Below are positions 1 through 8,821 of a stretch of DNA of 64,000 bases, in pieces (positions within the stretch are counted from its first letter, which is position 1; every line of letters begins with the position of its first letter). Source of the DNA: Betaproteobacteria bacterium (GTDB taxonomy: Bacteria; Pseudomonadota; Gammaproteobacteria; Burkholderiales; Usitatibacteraceae); assembly GCA_016711875.1 (NCBI GenBank), contig JADJSD010000001.1:868001-932000 (forward strand), written 5' to 3'. The position numbers were made by a program, and so were the translations under genes. Under the pieces are notes generated by a model. It worked only from the letters and a program-made list of their open reading frames with translations, ran no database searches and had not been told where the DNA came from.

Positions 1-513
1 AGGAAGCCCGCGGACGTGATCTCGCTGGGCGCCGCGCCGAATCGCGTCATGCCGCCCGAGCGCGAGATGCCCGAGAACGCCGTCTTCATCAGCTATGCCC
101 GCGAAGACCTCGCCGCGGTGCAGAAGCTGAAGGCGGGCTTCGACGCCGCCGGCATCAAGACCTGGTTCGACATGGAGCGGCTCGAGGGCGGCGACGACTA
201 CGACCTCAAGATCCGCAAGAACATCGCGCGCTGCTCGTACTTCATCCCCGTCGTGTCGGCCAACACGGACCGGCGCCTCGAGGCCTACTTCCGGCGCGAG
301 TGGAGCTACGCCATCGACCGCACGCGAAACATGGCCGACGACGCCCTCTTCCTGCTGCCGGTTTGCGTGGACGGCACGAACCCGCAGGCCGCGCGCGTGC
401 CGGACAAGTTCAAGGCGGTTCACATCACGCAGCTGCCGGGCGGCGAGCCCACGGCCGAATTCACCGGGCGCCTGCGCTCGCTCTTCGCCGAGCGCGGCCG
501 GGACGAGGCATGA
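1..513 (+). CDS. TIR-domain protein, probably 5'-truncated by the window edge
   Basis: The visible part is essentially one bacterial TIR domain. It opens with FISYARED, continues with a WFDMERLEGGDDY stretch and has an acidic residue in RREWSYA, in the region where TIR NADases carry their catalytic glutamate. Bacterial TIR domains often cleave NAD or make cyclic ADP-ribose signals; that activity is inferred here. The frame has no stop back to base 1, so this may be the C-terminal domain of a longer protein. Internal starts are GTG at 16 (AGGAAG lies nine bases upstream), ATG at 49 and ATG at 67. The stop overlaps the next gene's ATG in an ATGA, implying translational coupling to the nSTAND NTPase and a joint function. 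TIR identity is confident; the true start is not. Confidence 0.8.
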   Translation, partial: RKPADVISLGAAPNRVMPPEREMPENAVFISYAREDLAAVQKLKAGFDAAGIKTWFDMERLEGGDDYDLKIRKNIARCSYFIPVVSANTDRRLEAYFRREWSYAIDRTRNMADDALFLLPVCVDGTNPQAARVPDKFKAVHITQLPGGEPTAEFTGRLRSLFAERGRDEA

Positions 514-3500
514 ACGCGCCCGAGGCGCCGGGCGAGGAAACCACCGCCGTCGACGCGCAGCACCCCTGGCTCGGCCTCGCCTCCTTCACGGAGGAGACGC
601 GCCCGTACTTCCACGGCCGCGAGGAAGAAGTCGGCGAGCTCTCCCGCCGCGTGCAGCGAAAGCTCCTCACGGTGCTCTTCGGCCAATCGGGCCTCGGGAA
701 GACGTCCATCCTGCGCGCCGGCATCGTGCCGCGGCTGCGCCCGGACGGGTACTGCCCCGTCTACGTGCGCATCGACTACTCGGCCCACACGCCGCCGCCG
801 GCCGAGCAGATCAAGCAGGCCATCTTCCGGGCCACGAGCGCATCCGGCTCGTGGACGCAGGCCGGCGTCGCCGAGGAAGGCGAGTCCCTCTGGGAGTTCC
901 TGCACCACCGCGACGACATCCTGAAGGACGCGAACGGCAAGACGGTCATTCCCCTGCTCATCTTCGACCAGTTCGAGGAGATCTTCACCCTCGCGCAGGC
1001 GGACGACGCGGGCCGCAAGCGCGCCGCGCAGTTCATCGAGGACCTCGCGGACCTCGTCGAGAACCGCCCGCCCAAGGCCCTGGAGGCGAGGCTGGAGGAG
1101 GACGATTCCCTCTCCGACCGCTTCGACTTCGGGCGGGCCGATTACCGGATCCTCATCGCGCTTCGCGAGGACTACCTCGCCCACCTGGAAAGCGTGAAGG
1201 CGGCGATGCCCTCCATCACGCAGAACCGCATGCGCCTCGCGCCCATGACGGGCCAGCAGGCGCTGCAGGCCGTGATGAAGCCGGGCGGCAGGCTCGTCTC
1301 GCGGGAAGTGGCCGAGTCCATCGTGCGCTTCATCGCCGGCGGCTCGGAGCTGCAGAACGCGGAAGTCGAGCCCTCGCTCCTCTCCCTCATCTGCCGCGAG
1401 CTCAACAACACGCGCCTGGCGCAAGGCAAGCCGGAGATCTCGGCGGACCTGCTCGCGGGCTCCCACGACACCATCCTCAAGGAATTCTACGAGCGGGCGC
1501 TGGCGGACCAGCCGCCCGGCGTGAGGAAGGTGATCGAGGACAACCTCCTCACCGATTCGGGATACCGCGAGAACCTGGCGGAAGAGAACATCGTCAATGA
1601 CTTCGCCGAGGTCGGCGCGAAACCCGACGCGCTGGCGCTGCTCGTGAACCGGCGCCTGCTGCGCATCGAGGAGCGCCTGGACATCCGCCGCGTGGAGCTC
1701 ACGCACGACGTGCTCTGCGGCGTGGTGAAGGCGAGCCGCACCGAGCGCCTCGCGCGCGAGGCCAAGGCGACTGCCGAGCGCCAGCTCGTCGAACAGAAAG
1801 AACGGGTCGCGCGCACCCGCGCCGCGCTGGTGAAGGCGCGCCAGATCGCCATCGGCGCCGGGGTCCTCGCGGTTGTCGCGGTCGCGAGCGCCATCTGGGG
1901 CTTCATCAGCACCAGCCGCGCCAAGGAGGCGGAGGCGCAGGCGCAGGAGACGCGCAAGCTCGCGGAGAACGGCCGCGCGGAGGCCGAGAAGCTCGTCGTC
2001 TACCTGCTCGAGGACTTCCAGGTGGAGTTGGAGCCCGTCGGCCGCCTCGACATCGTCGTGAACCTATCCAAGCGCGCGATGAACTACTACGCGGGCCTGC
2101 CCGCCGCGCTTCGCACGCCGGCCACCGAGCGCAACCGCGCGCTCGCCGAAGTGCGCTACGCCACGGCGCTGCGCAACCTCGGCCAGCTCGACGAAGCCTA
2201 CAAGTCGGCGACGGACGCCGTGGCCGTTCTCTCGAAGCTCAAGGACGCGGGCGACACCTCGGAGGCCACGCTCATCAGCCTGGCCCTCGGTCACAGCGCG
2301 ATCAGTCGCGTCCAGAACCAGCAGGGGAAGTTCAGCGAAGCACGCAAGCAAGGCACCACGGCCTACGCCATGCTGCTGCCGCTCGCCGAGGCGGCGAACG
2401 CTGGAATCCCGCTGCGGCGCGCCCTCGTGCAGATCGGCGTTGCACAAGGCTTCAACGTGATGCGCGACGGCGACCACGAGGAGGCCATCGGCATTTTCGA
2501 GAAGTCCCGCGCCGTGGCCCGCAGCATCGACGGACTGCAGCTCGGCGACACCATCGCAGCCTCGCTCTTCGTGGAGGCAGCCGCTTGGCAGATGCAATCC
2601 CTGCAGGCCCTCGATCGTGTCGACGACGCCCGGCGCATCGGCGAGGAAGCCCGGCCCATCGCCGACGGCGTGCTCGGCAAGCAGCCGGGCCACATGCTGG
2701 CCCTGCGCGCCCGCGGCCTCCTGCTTTCCCGATTGGCCGACATCGATGGGACGCGTCTCAAGTTCAAGTTGGCGTTGCCAGTCCTGCATGCGGCCGCGCG
2801 CGACTACGAGGCCTACCTCAAGGTGGATCCGGGCAACACCATCGCCTGGAACAACCTCGGCGCCCAGTACCAGAGCATCGCCCTCTATACCGATGCCTCG
2901 GGGCGGGCCCGGGAGGCGCTCAAGTACATGCGGATGGCCGCGAACACGGGCGCCCAGGGCACCCAGACCGCGGTGCGTGCCGGCAACGTGGCGAACGTCT
3001 GGTGGCACGTGGCCCGCATGGAGGCGGAGATCGGCAATCGCGATGCTTCGCAAGCTGCCATCCAGGAAGGCGCCCGCAACATGGCGCGTTTCTACGAAGG
3101 GGCTGCGCCGGGAGAATTCCGCCGGGCCATCCGCGAGCCGTGGCTGCCCCTGCAGCAATCGGCGCTGCATGCCCTCTATGGCGAATTCGCCAAGGCGCGG
3201 GAGTTCGCCTCCATGGCCCTGGCGGCCCTCGAGAAGGCCAAGCCGGAAAGCGAAGGCCAAAAGCGGTTCCATGCGATCAATCTCGCCGACGCCTACGAGG
3301 GCATCGGATTCTCGTCGTACCAGCTCGGGGACTATGCGGCAGCGGAAGCGGCGCTGCGCCGCGCGACGGAGCTGCGAACCTCCTTCGACGAGCGCTCGGT
3401 CTGGGACCGCTTGTTCCTCGCCAACGTCCGGGCGCAGCACACCGCCGCACTCGCCAGGCTCGGTCGGATCGTGGACGCCCGCGCGGCGCTCGATCCCGCC

Positions 3501-3725
3501 CTCAAGTACCACGCGACACTGCCGGACTCGAGCGAGGCGCCGTTGCTCCGCGTCTACCTCGCCCAGGCAAAGCTTTCCCAGGGCCTCGCCAATCCGCCCG
3601 AGGCGAGGGCGCACCTTTCCGCGGCGCTCGTCCTTCTCGACGGATTGCCGCCGGAATCCCGCACCCACGCGAGCATCCGGCAGTTGCACGCGGAGATCGC
3701 GCGGGAGCTGGCGGCGCGCCGCTAG
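510..3725 (+). CDS. nSTAND1 NTPase with one membrane helix and TPR-like C-terminal region
   Basis: This 1071-residue protein starts at the ATG inside the ATGA overlap with the TIR gene. Residues about 19-410 match the novel-STAND NTPase type 1 family: a WLGLASFTEE-like entry, Walker A GQSGLGKTS (58-66), Walker B LLIFDQFEE (149-157) and a winged-helix-like ELTHDVL segment near 396-402. A charged helix leads into a single hydrophobic segment at about 446-466, then an Ala/Glu-rich helix and roughly 550 residues of helical, TPR-like repeats. STAND proteins are ATP-driven switches whose repeat domain senses a ligand and whose partner domain is an effector. Here the effector is plausibly the TIR protein encoded upstream. 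The membrane helix between NTPase and repeats would place them on opposite sides of the membrane if inserted. The trigger is unknown; antiphage defence is a hypothesis. Confidence 0.85.
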   Translation: MNAPEAPGEETTAVDAQHPWLGLASFTEETRPYFHGREEEVGELSRRVQRKLLTVLFGQSGLGKTSILRAGIVPRLRPDGYCPVYVRIDYSAHTPPPAEQIKQAIFRATSASGSWTQAGVAEEGESLWEFLHHRDDILKDANGKTVIPLLIFDQFEEIFTLAQADDAGRKRAAQFIEDLADLVENRPPKALEARLEEDDSLSDRFDFGRADYRILIALREDYLAHLESVKAAMPSITQNRMRLAPMTGQQALQAVMKPGGRLVSREVAESIVRFIAGGSELQNAEVEPSLLSLICRELNNTRLAQGKPEISADLLAGSHDTILKEFYERALADQPPGVRKVIEDNLLTDSGYRENLAEENIVNDFAEVGAKPDALALLVNRRLLRIEERLDIRRVELTHDVLCGVVKASRTERLAREAKATAERQLVEQKERVARTRAALVKARQIAIGAGVLAVVAVASAIWGFISTSRAKEAEAQAQETRKLAENGRAEAEKLVVYLLEDFQVELEPVGRLDIVVNLSKRAMNYYAGLPAALRTPATERNRALAEVRYATALRNLGQLDEAYKSATDAVAVLSKLKDAGDTSEATLISLALGHSAISRVQNQQGKFSEARKQGTTAYAMLLPLAEAANAGIPLRRALVQIGVAQGFNVMRDGDHEEAIGIFEKSRAVARSIDGLQLGDTIAASLFVEAAAWQMQSLQALDRVDDARRIGEEARPIADGVLGKQPGHMLALRARGLLLSRLADIDGTRLKFKLALPVLHAAARDYEAYLKVDPGNTIAWNNLGAQYQSIALYTDASGRAREALKYMRMAANTGAQGTQTAVRAGNVANVWWHVARMEAEIGNRDASQAAIQEGARNMARFYEGAAPGEFRRAIREPWLPLQQSALHALYGEFAKAREFASMALAALEKAKPESEGQKRFHAINLADAYEGIGFSSYQLGDYAAAEAALRRATELRTSFDERSVWDRLFLANVRAQHTAALARLGRIVDARAALDPALKYHATLPDSSEAPLLRVYLAQAKLSQGLANPPEARAHLSAALVLLDGLPPESRTHASIRQLHAEIARELAARR

Positions 3726-3736
3726 GCCCTCCAGCC

Positions 3737-6700
3737 CTACGACGCCGCCTTCGTCTGCGTGAGGTTGTCGTCGGAATCGCGGTCGATCCGCTTGTTGTAC
3801 GGATCGACCCCCACCCACGAAGGCTCCTTGTCCACGACCAGCGTCACCTTCGCCGCGCCGGACTTGAACGACTGGCGCTCGAAGGCGAGGACGCTCTCCT
3901 TCGAGAAGCCCTTCTTGCCCGGCTGCGCGGTGAAGACACCCACCTCGAAGGGCTCGTCCAGGGGCGCCTCGGTCTCCTTGCCCTTGCCGTCCGCATAGAG
4001 CTTCTTCCCCTCGACGGTGAATGTGACGTCGTACTTGCCGTCGGCACGCTTCTTCCACGTCGCGTCCTTGGCCTTCATGTCGTAGAGCGTGATCTTCTCG
4101 AAGAGATCGGTGATGAGCTGCGCGTGCTGCGGCCCGGCCTCCTCGCGCAGCATCGCCACGAACTCGGCGGATGAAGGATAGGGTGCGGCCTTGAAGGCGT
4201 ACTTCGCGATGAGACGCTGCAGGGCGCGGTTCACGGCTTCCTCGCCCACCATTTCCTTCAGCCAGTACATCACCAGCGTGCCCTTGCGGTAATGGATGTA
4301 GCCCTGGTTCTCCACGCGGACCAGCGGCAATTCCTCGACCACCTCGCCGCCGCGATTGCGCAGGTACGAATCCAGCTCGTACTTGAGGAACTTCCTCACC
4401 ATCGGGGCGCCGTGGAGCTTTTCCATCACGAGCATCGCCGAGTACTGCGCGAAGGTCTCGGAGAGCATCGTCATGCCCTGCTTGTCCGCGCCGATCACCT
4501 GGTGGGCCCACCACTGGTGGCCGATCTCGTGGGCCGTGACGTAGGTGACGAGGTCGATCTTCTCGTCGCCGTCGGGCTTGCCGGCGGGGTGGTTCTGGAT
4601 GAATCCGATGGCCTCGGAGTAAGGCACCGTATTGGCGAAGGCCTGCGCGAACTTGTCGTAGGCGGGGAACTCGAGGATGCGCGCCTGCCTGAACTGGTAG
4701 GGCGAGAACGCCTCCGAGAATTGCCCGAGTGAGAGCTTCATCGCATCCAGCATGAGCTGCACGTTGTGCTCGTGCGTCGGGTGGTAATGGACCGAAAGCG
4801 CCACCGGCCCGTCGCCCTTGGGTTGCCACGTGTCGAACTTGATCGCGTACTTCGCCGACTGCATCGAGAAGAACTGCAGGATGGGCGCTTCGGTGCGCGT
4901 CTTGAGCGTGCGGCGGCCGTTCTCCGTCCGGTCCGACACGAGGTAGCCCGGCACCACCGGCACCTGGTCGGCGTCCGTCGTGAGCGAGATTTCCGCCGTC
5001 ACCCAGTCCGTGTCGTGGCGCAGGTAGTGGTTGGCGTTGGCGCTTTCGTCCTCCAGCTTCGCCGGGCGGCGCTCGGGCGGCAGGCCGTACTTGCGGCGCT
5101 TGGCGCGGTCCGCGAGCAGGAGGTTGTCGTCCATGCCCAGCATCGGGGCCACTTCGTTGTTGTTGAGGAAGGAGCCGTTCCCGACGATGCGCGTGAGCGG
5201 CGCGCTGTTGGGAAAGCCCTTCTCCTCGACCACGGTCTTGAAGCGCAGCACGCGCTTCTCCCCGGCCTGCATCGGGGTGTCGAAGCGGTAGATGCGGTAG
5301 TTGAACTTGCCGTGCTCCTTGTCGAGCTTCGCGCCCTCCACCGACAGCTCCGCCATCGTGACCCGCGGATCCGGCACCCAGCGCACGTGCACGCCGGGAA
5401 GCGGCGCCCCCGTGCGGTTCTCGAGCACGTACTCGCCCGTCGAGACGGCGCGCACCTCGTGCGGGAAGAGGTCCACCGCGAGCTTCACGTCGACGATGCG
5501 CGGTTGCGGGACGTCCTTGTAGCCGTAGAGCGCCTTCTCGTACTCCGCCATCCCCGCATCGCGCTCGGGCGCCGTGAGGTAGCGGTTGAGCACGTTGGTG
5601 TTGTAGTACGCGTAGCCGCCGGCACCCACCCAGCCGACCACGCCCACCGCGAGGATCGCGCCCGGCACGCCCGCGAGGCGCGTGCGCAGCCGCGCGAGGC
5701 GAGGAGCCAGCCGCATCTCGGTGCCGCGGCGCCACAGGCAGTACGCCAGCACCGTGAGCACGATGCCGAAGGCGAGCCAGTAGGTGTGGAACCACGCCTG
5801 GGCGATCCAGAAGCGCCCCGCGCCGTTCATGTCGGAGAGCGGGACCGGGGGCGCCCCGCCGTAGTTGTAGAGGTTGTGCTCGAAGCCGGCCGTGACGAGG
5901 GTGATGGTGGCCACCACGTACACCAGCATCACCGCCCAGCCCATGAACTTGTGCGGCACCATCACCTGCACGAAGACCGCGAGGATCGCGAGCTCCACGG
6001 CCGACACGAGCCCGGGCAACACGAACCAGAGCAGGTAGTTCGGGAGCTCGAAGTTCGTGTAGCCGTGCCACGCCTGGAATGCGACCGCCACGAGCACCCC
6101 CGCGAGGAAGGTGGCGAGGAGCACGAGCGTGATGGCGAGGATCTTCGGCACGACGAACGCCCAGTCCGGCGCAGCGCTCGCGCCCGTGATCTCGTGCATC
6201 TTCCGGTCGTGGTCGCGCCAGACCAGCTCGCCCGCGTAGTAGATGGAAATGATGATGGGGATCAGCGTGAACGAACCCGCCAGAACCTCGACCGCCATGC
6301 GCGTGACCGGGAAGTACTGCACGCCGCGGTCCGTGACGGAGCCCGCCAGCCCGCCGAACGCGTTGAACATGCCCAGGGCCAGCAGCACGAAGAAGGCGGG
6401 GCTTCTGAACACGAAGCCCATGTCGAAGCGCGTGAGGGCGAGGAATTGCCGCCAGGCGGTGGCGCCGCCCGCGGAAGGCGCCGGGAGGTCGCCCGAGGCG
6501 GGGACAGGCGCGAGTGCAACCTCGCCGGTCTTCTTCGCCTCCGCCTTGCCCGCCCCGATGCCCGGCGCGTCGAAGCGGAATCGCCAGTAGGCCAACGCGA
6601 AGAGCGCGGCGCCCACCCCGATCCAGAGCAGCCGGTTGGCGAGCATGAGCCCCGAGATGGGCGGCAGCATCGTGTTGCGCTCGGCGGCCGTCCAGTAGCG

Positions 6701-7357
6701 CGTCGTGCGCGCGAGGGGACTGAAGCCGAAGGGATCGGCCAGGGCGCCGATGGTGTCGTAGGCCGGGTCGCGCAGCAGGATGCGGCTCGTCACGAACAGG
6801 ACGAGGAAGGCGACGAGCCCCACGTACGTCCACATCATCGAGCGCGTGACGGTGGCAAGCGCGAAGAAGCCCGCGGCCATCACGAACATCGTGGGCATGC
6901 CCATCAGGAAGAGCGAATAGACGTAGTGCCAGGCCACGAAGGGCCCGAGCTTCTCGGGGTCGAGCCAGGGCATCCACGAGCCGACCAGCATCGCGAGCGG
7001 CACCGCGGCGAGGACGAGGAAGGCCACCAGGAAGGCGCCGGCGAAGCGGCCGACGAGGTAGTCGCGCTTCGTGATCCGCGTGGCCCGCAGGATGGGCGCG
7101 AAGCCCGTCTCGTCGTCGCGCACGATGACGTTGGCGACGAAGGCCGTCACGATGAATGCCGAGAAGAGGCTCATCACCGCCACGGTCTGCGCGATGGCGA
7201 AGGGCGAGTTGAAGTTGACGTTGCCCTTGCCGCCGATCTGGATCTCGTCGACCGTGACCGAGCCGAAGGCGAGCAGGAAGAAGAGCGCGAAGCCCACCGC
7301 GAAGAGCGGCGAGCGCAGCTGGTAGCGGGCCTCGAAGGCCGCGATGCGAAGGAGCAT
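3737..7357 (-). CDS. ABC transporter permease fused to an M1-type metallopeptidase
   Basis: The 1206-residue protein has two parts. Residues 1 to about 600 are an ABC-2-like membrane domain with about a dozen hydrophobic segments in two sets. The C-terminal half resembles M1 aminopeptidases: the zinc motif HEIGH lies at 943-947 and the third ligand is E967 in SETFAQY. That spacing is one residue longer than the usual HEXXH-X18-E. A canonical GAMEN exopeptidase motif is not evident; the corresponding region reads NTVPYSEAIGF. The start is ATG, 10 bases after the stop of the ATPase gene, so both subunits should be co-transcribed. Fusions of this type are annotated in many bacteria as permease/M1 aminopeptidase, but their substrate is not established. 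The protease domain probably lies outside the cytoplasm, by topology inference. Confidence 0.85.
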   Translation of the reverse strand: MLLRIAAFEARYQLRSPLFAVGFALFFLLAFGSVTVDEIQIGGKGNVNFNSPFAIAQTVAVMSLFSAFIVTAFVANVIVRDDETGFAPILRATRITKRDYLVGRFAGAFLVAFLVLAAVPLAMLVGSWMPWLDPEKLGPFVAWHYVYSLFLMGMPTMFVMAAGFFALATVTRSMMWTYVGLVAFLVLFVTSRILLRDPAYDTIGALADPFGFSPLARTTRYWTAAERNTMLPPISGLMLANRLLWIGVGAALFALAYWRFRFDAPGIGAGKAEAKKTGEVALAPVPASGDLPAPSAGGATAWRQFLALTRFDMGFVFRSPAFFVLLALGMFNAFGGLAGSVTDRGVQYFPVTRMAVEVLAGSFTLIPIIISIYYAGELVWRDHDRKMHEITGASAAPDWAFVVPKILAITLVLLATFLAGVLVAVAFQAWHGYTNFELPNYLLWFVLPGLVSAVELAILAVFVQVMVPHKFMGWAVMLVYVVATITLVTAGFEHNLYNYGGAPPVPLSDMNGAGRFWIAQAWFHTYWLAFGIVLTVLAYCLWRRGTEMRLAPRLARLRTRLAGVPGAILAVGVVGWVGAGGYAYYNTNVLNRYLTAPERDAGMAEYEKALYGYKDVPQPRIVDVKLAVDLFPHEVRAVSTGEYVLENRTGAPLPGVHVRWVPDPRVTMAELSVEGAKLDKEHGKFNYRIYRFDTPMQAGEKRVLRFKTVVEEKGFPNSAPLTRIVGNGSFLNNNEVAPMLGMDDNLLLADRAKRRKYGLPPERRPAKLEDESANANHYLRHDTDWVTAEISLTTDADQVPVVPGYLVSDRTENGRRTLKTRTEAPILQFFSMQSAKYAIKFDTWQPKGDGPVALSVHYHPTHEHNVQLMLDAMKLSLGQFSEAFSPYQFRQARILEFPAYDKFAQAFANTVPYSEAIGFIQNHPAGKPDGDEKIDLVTYVTAHEIGHQWWAHQVIGADKQGMTMLSETFAQYSAMLVMEKLHGAPMVRKFLKYELDSYLRNRGGEVVEELPLVRVENQGYIHYRKGTLVMYWLKEMVGEEAVNRALQRLIAKYAFKAAPYPSSAEFVAMLREEAGPQHAQLITDLFEKITLYDMKAKDATWKKRADGKYDVTFTVEGKKLYADGKGKETEAPLDEPFEVGVFTAQPGKKGFSKESVLAFERQSFKSGAAKVTLVVDKEPSWVGVDPYNKRIDRDSDDNLTQTKAAS

Positions 7358-7367
7358 GGCGGACCCC

Positions 7368-8261
7368 TTACGCGGCAGCGCCGGCGGCGGTGCGGCGGTG
7401 GCCCGTCAGCGTGGCGAAGTAGAGATCCTCGAGCGAGGCTTCCACCGGCTCGAAGCCCGCGCCGGGCGAATTGTCGGCCGCCACGTGGATCTCCGTGCGC
7501 CCGCCGCGAAGCCGCGTCGAGATGACGTCCATCGCGGCCCGCGCGGCTTCCACTTCGGCCTTGCCGATCACGCACTTCCAGATGCGCCCGCGGATGGCGC
7601 CCAGCAGGTCCTGCGGCCGGCCCACGCGCACGATGCGCCCGCCCACGATGATGGCCATGTTCTCGCACAGGTCCGTCACGTCGTCGACGATGTGCGTGGA
7701 TAGGATGACCACCACGTTCTCGCCGATCTCGGCCAGCAGGTTGTTGAAGCGGTTCCGCTCCTCCGGGTCCAGGCCCGCCGTCGGCTCGTCCACGATGATG
7801 AGGTGGGGGTTGCCGATGAGGGCCTGCGCGATGCCGAAGCGCTGGCGCATGCCGCCCGAGAAGCCGGCCACGGCCTTCTTGCGCACGTCCCAGAGGTTCA
7901 CCTGCTGAAGCAGCGTCTCCACCGTCTGCTTCCGCTCACCCTTGCCGGCCACGCCCTTGAGCACGGCCAGGTGGTCCAGCAGGTCCCAGGCGGAGACGCG
8001 CGGATACACGCCGAAATCCTGCGGCAGGTAGCCGAGCGTCTCCCGGAGCCGCTCCGGCTCCTTCACCACGTCGATGTCGCCGAACCGGATCGACCCCTGC
8101 GAGGGCGTCTGCAGCGTCGCGATGCAGCGCATCAGGGTCGACTTGCCGGCGCCGTTGGGGCCCAGCAGCCCGAACATGCCGTTGGGGATCTCGAGCGTGG
8201 CGTCGTCGAGCGCGCGCGTGCCGTTGGGGTAGACGTGGGTGACGCCGGTGAGCGTGAGCAT
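7368..8261 (-). CDS. ABC transporter ATP-binding protein
   Basis: This 297-residue protein is a complete ABC ATPase. Walker A is GPNGAGKST (34-42), the signature is FSGGMRQR, and Walker B with its following loop reads LIIVDEPTAGLDP, followed by the switch histidine in STHIVDD. It is the first gene of a two-gene unit with the permease/peptidase fusion, whose ATG lies 10 bases beyond its stop, and should power that transporter. A GGGAGG ribosome site precedes the ATG by about nine bases. The C-terminal about 80 residues form the small accessory domain common in ABC-2 drug and lipid exporters. Substrate is unknown. Confidence 0.9.
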   Translation of the reverse strand: MLTLTGVTHVYPNGTRALDDATLEIPNGMFGLLGPNGAGKSTLMRCIATLQTPSQGSIRFGDIDVVKEPERLRETLGYLPQDFGVYPRVSAWDLLDHLAVLKGVAGKGERKQTVETLLQQVNLWDVRKKAVAGFSGGMRQRFGIAQALIGNPHLIIVDEPTAGLDPEERNRFNNLLAEIGENVVVILSTHIVDDVTDLCENMAIIVGGRIVRVGRPQDLLGAIRGRIWKCVIGKAEVEAARAAMDVISTRLRGGRTEIHVAADNSPGAGFEPVEASLEDLYFATLTGHRRTAAGAAA

Positions 8262-8290
8262 GGTGGGGTGGCCTCCCTGGCCCGGTGATT

Positions 8291-8309
8291 GAAGGGGACA
8301 GTCCCCTTC
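8291..8309. repeat. 19-base palindrome, GGGGACAGTCCCC type
   Basis: GAAGGGGACAGTCCCCTTC is a perfect palindrome around a single central base. It is followed at about 8319-8336 by a second, GC-rich inverted repeat (CGGCGG/CCGCCG). It sits in the 230-base gap between divergent genes, just upstream of the ABC ATPase. Short palindromes built on GGGGACAGTCCCC recur in many proteobacterial genomes as intergenic repeats; that this is one is inferred. The rest of the gap holds only a weak TTGCGG/TACAAT promoter-like pair (8429-8460, 20-base spacing) facing the cupin gene. Confidence 0.55.
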
Positions 8310-8491
8310 GGGTCGGATCGGCGGGATCTTCCGCCGACCGTGAGTCTCCGCAGGGCGGGCGGCCGGCGCAACGGGTCGGCGCCGAAGCCCCGGGATCCGG
8401 CGACGAAATGCAGGATTCCGGGCATGGGTTGCGGGGGCAGGGGCGCTCGCGCCCTACAATGACCGCCACCCCCTCCGGAAATGAGCGCGCC

Positions 8492-8821
8492 ATGAAGATG
8501 AGCGACATCCCCTTCGGCACGACGGACTGGTCCCGTGTGCCGAAGACCGAGCACCCCGGAACCACCGGCGTCGCCCACTGGCGCACGCAGCAGTTCGGCG
8601 AGGTCCGCGTGCGGATGGTGGAGTACTCGCCCGGCTACGTGGCGGACCATTGGTGCGAGAAGGGGCACATCCTGCTGTGCCTCGAAGGCGAGCTCGTGAC
8701 GGAGCTTTCCGACGGGCGCCTCTTCACGCTGAAGGCGGGGACGAGCTACCAGGTGGCGGACGGGGTGGAACCGCACCGGTCGCGGACGAAGGTGGGGGCG
8801 AAGCTCTTCATCGTCGACTAG
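8492..8821 (+). CDS. Small cupin protein (DHCW-type cupin)
   Basis: This 109-residue single-domain protein reads as a small cupin. The ADHWCEKGHILLCLEGEL stretch has the acid-His-Trp-Cys order of the DHCW cupin family and a typical cupin strand, followed by ELSDGRLFTLKAGTSYQV and a late histidine in EPHRSRT. Cupins of this size may bind a metal and act as small enzymes or sensors; no reaction can be assigned. The chosen ATG is MKMSDIPFGT. An in-frame ATG at 8459 is possible, but it lies in a putative -10 box (TACAAT). The 3' end overlaps the convergent ABC gene by 14 bases. Confidence 0.75.
   Translation: MKMSDIPFGTTDWSRVPKTEHPGTTGVAHWRTQQFGEVRVRMVEYSPGYVADHWCEKGHILLCLEGELVTELSDGRLFTLKAGTSYQVADGVEPHRSRTKVGAKLFIVD

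Noticed and set aside
2064..6977. A 1637-residue minus-strand open frame
   Set aside because: It crosses the NTPase gene antisense and the M1 fusion gene in another frame. It is Arg/Gly-rich shadow sequence with no recognisable domain.
4766..7525. A 919-residue plus-strand open frame
   Set aside because: It lies antisense to the well-supported permease/peptidase gene and has extreme Arg/His/Glu content typical of a GC-rich shadow frame.
8429..8460. TTGCGG/TACAAT as a firm promoter for the cupin gene
   Set aside because: The spacing is 20 bases and the -35 match is weak; it is mentioned only as a possibility.
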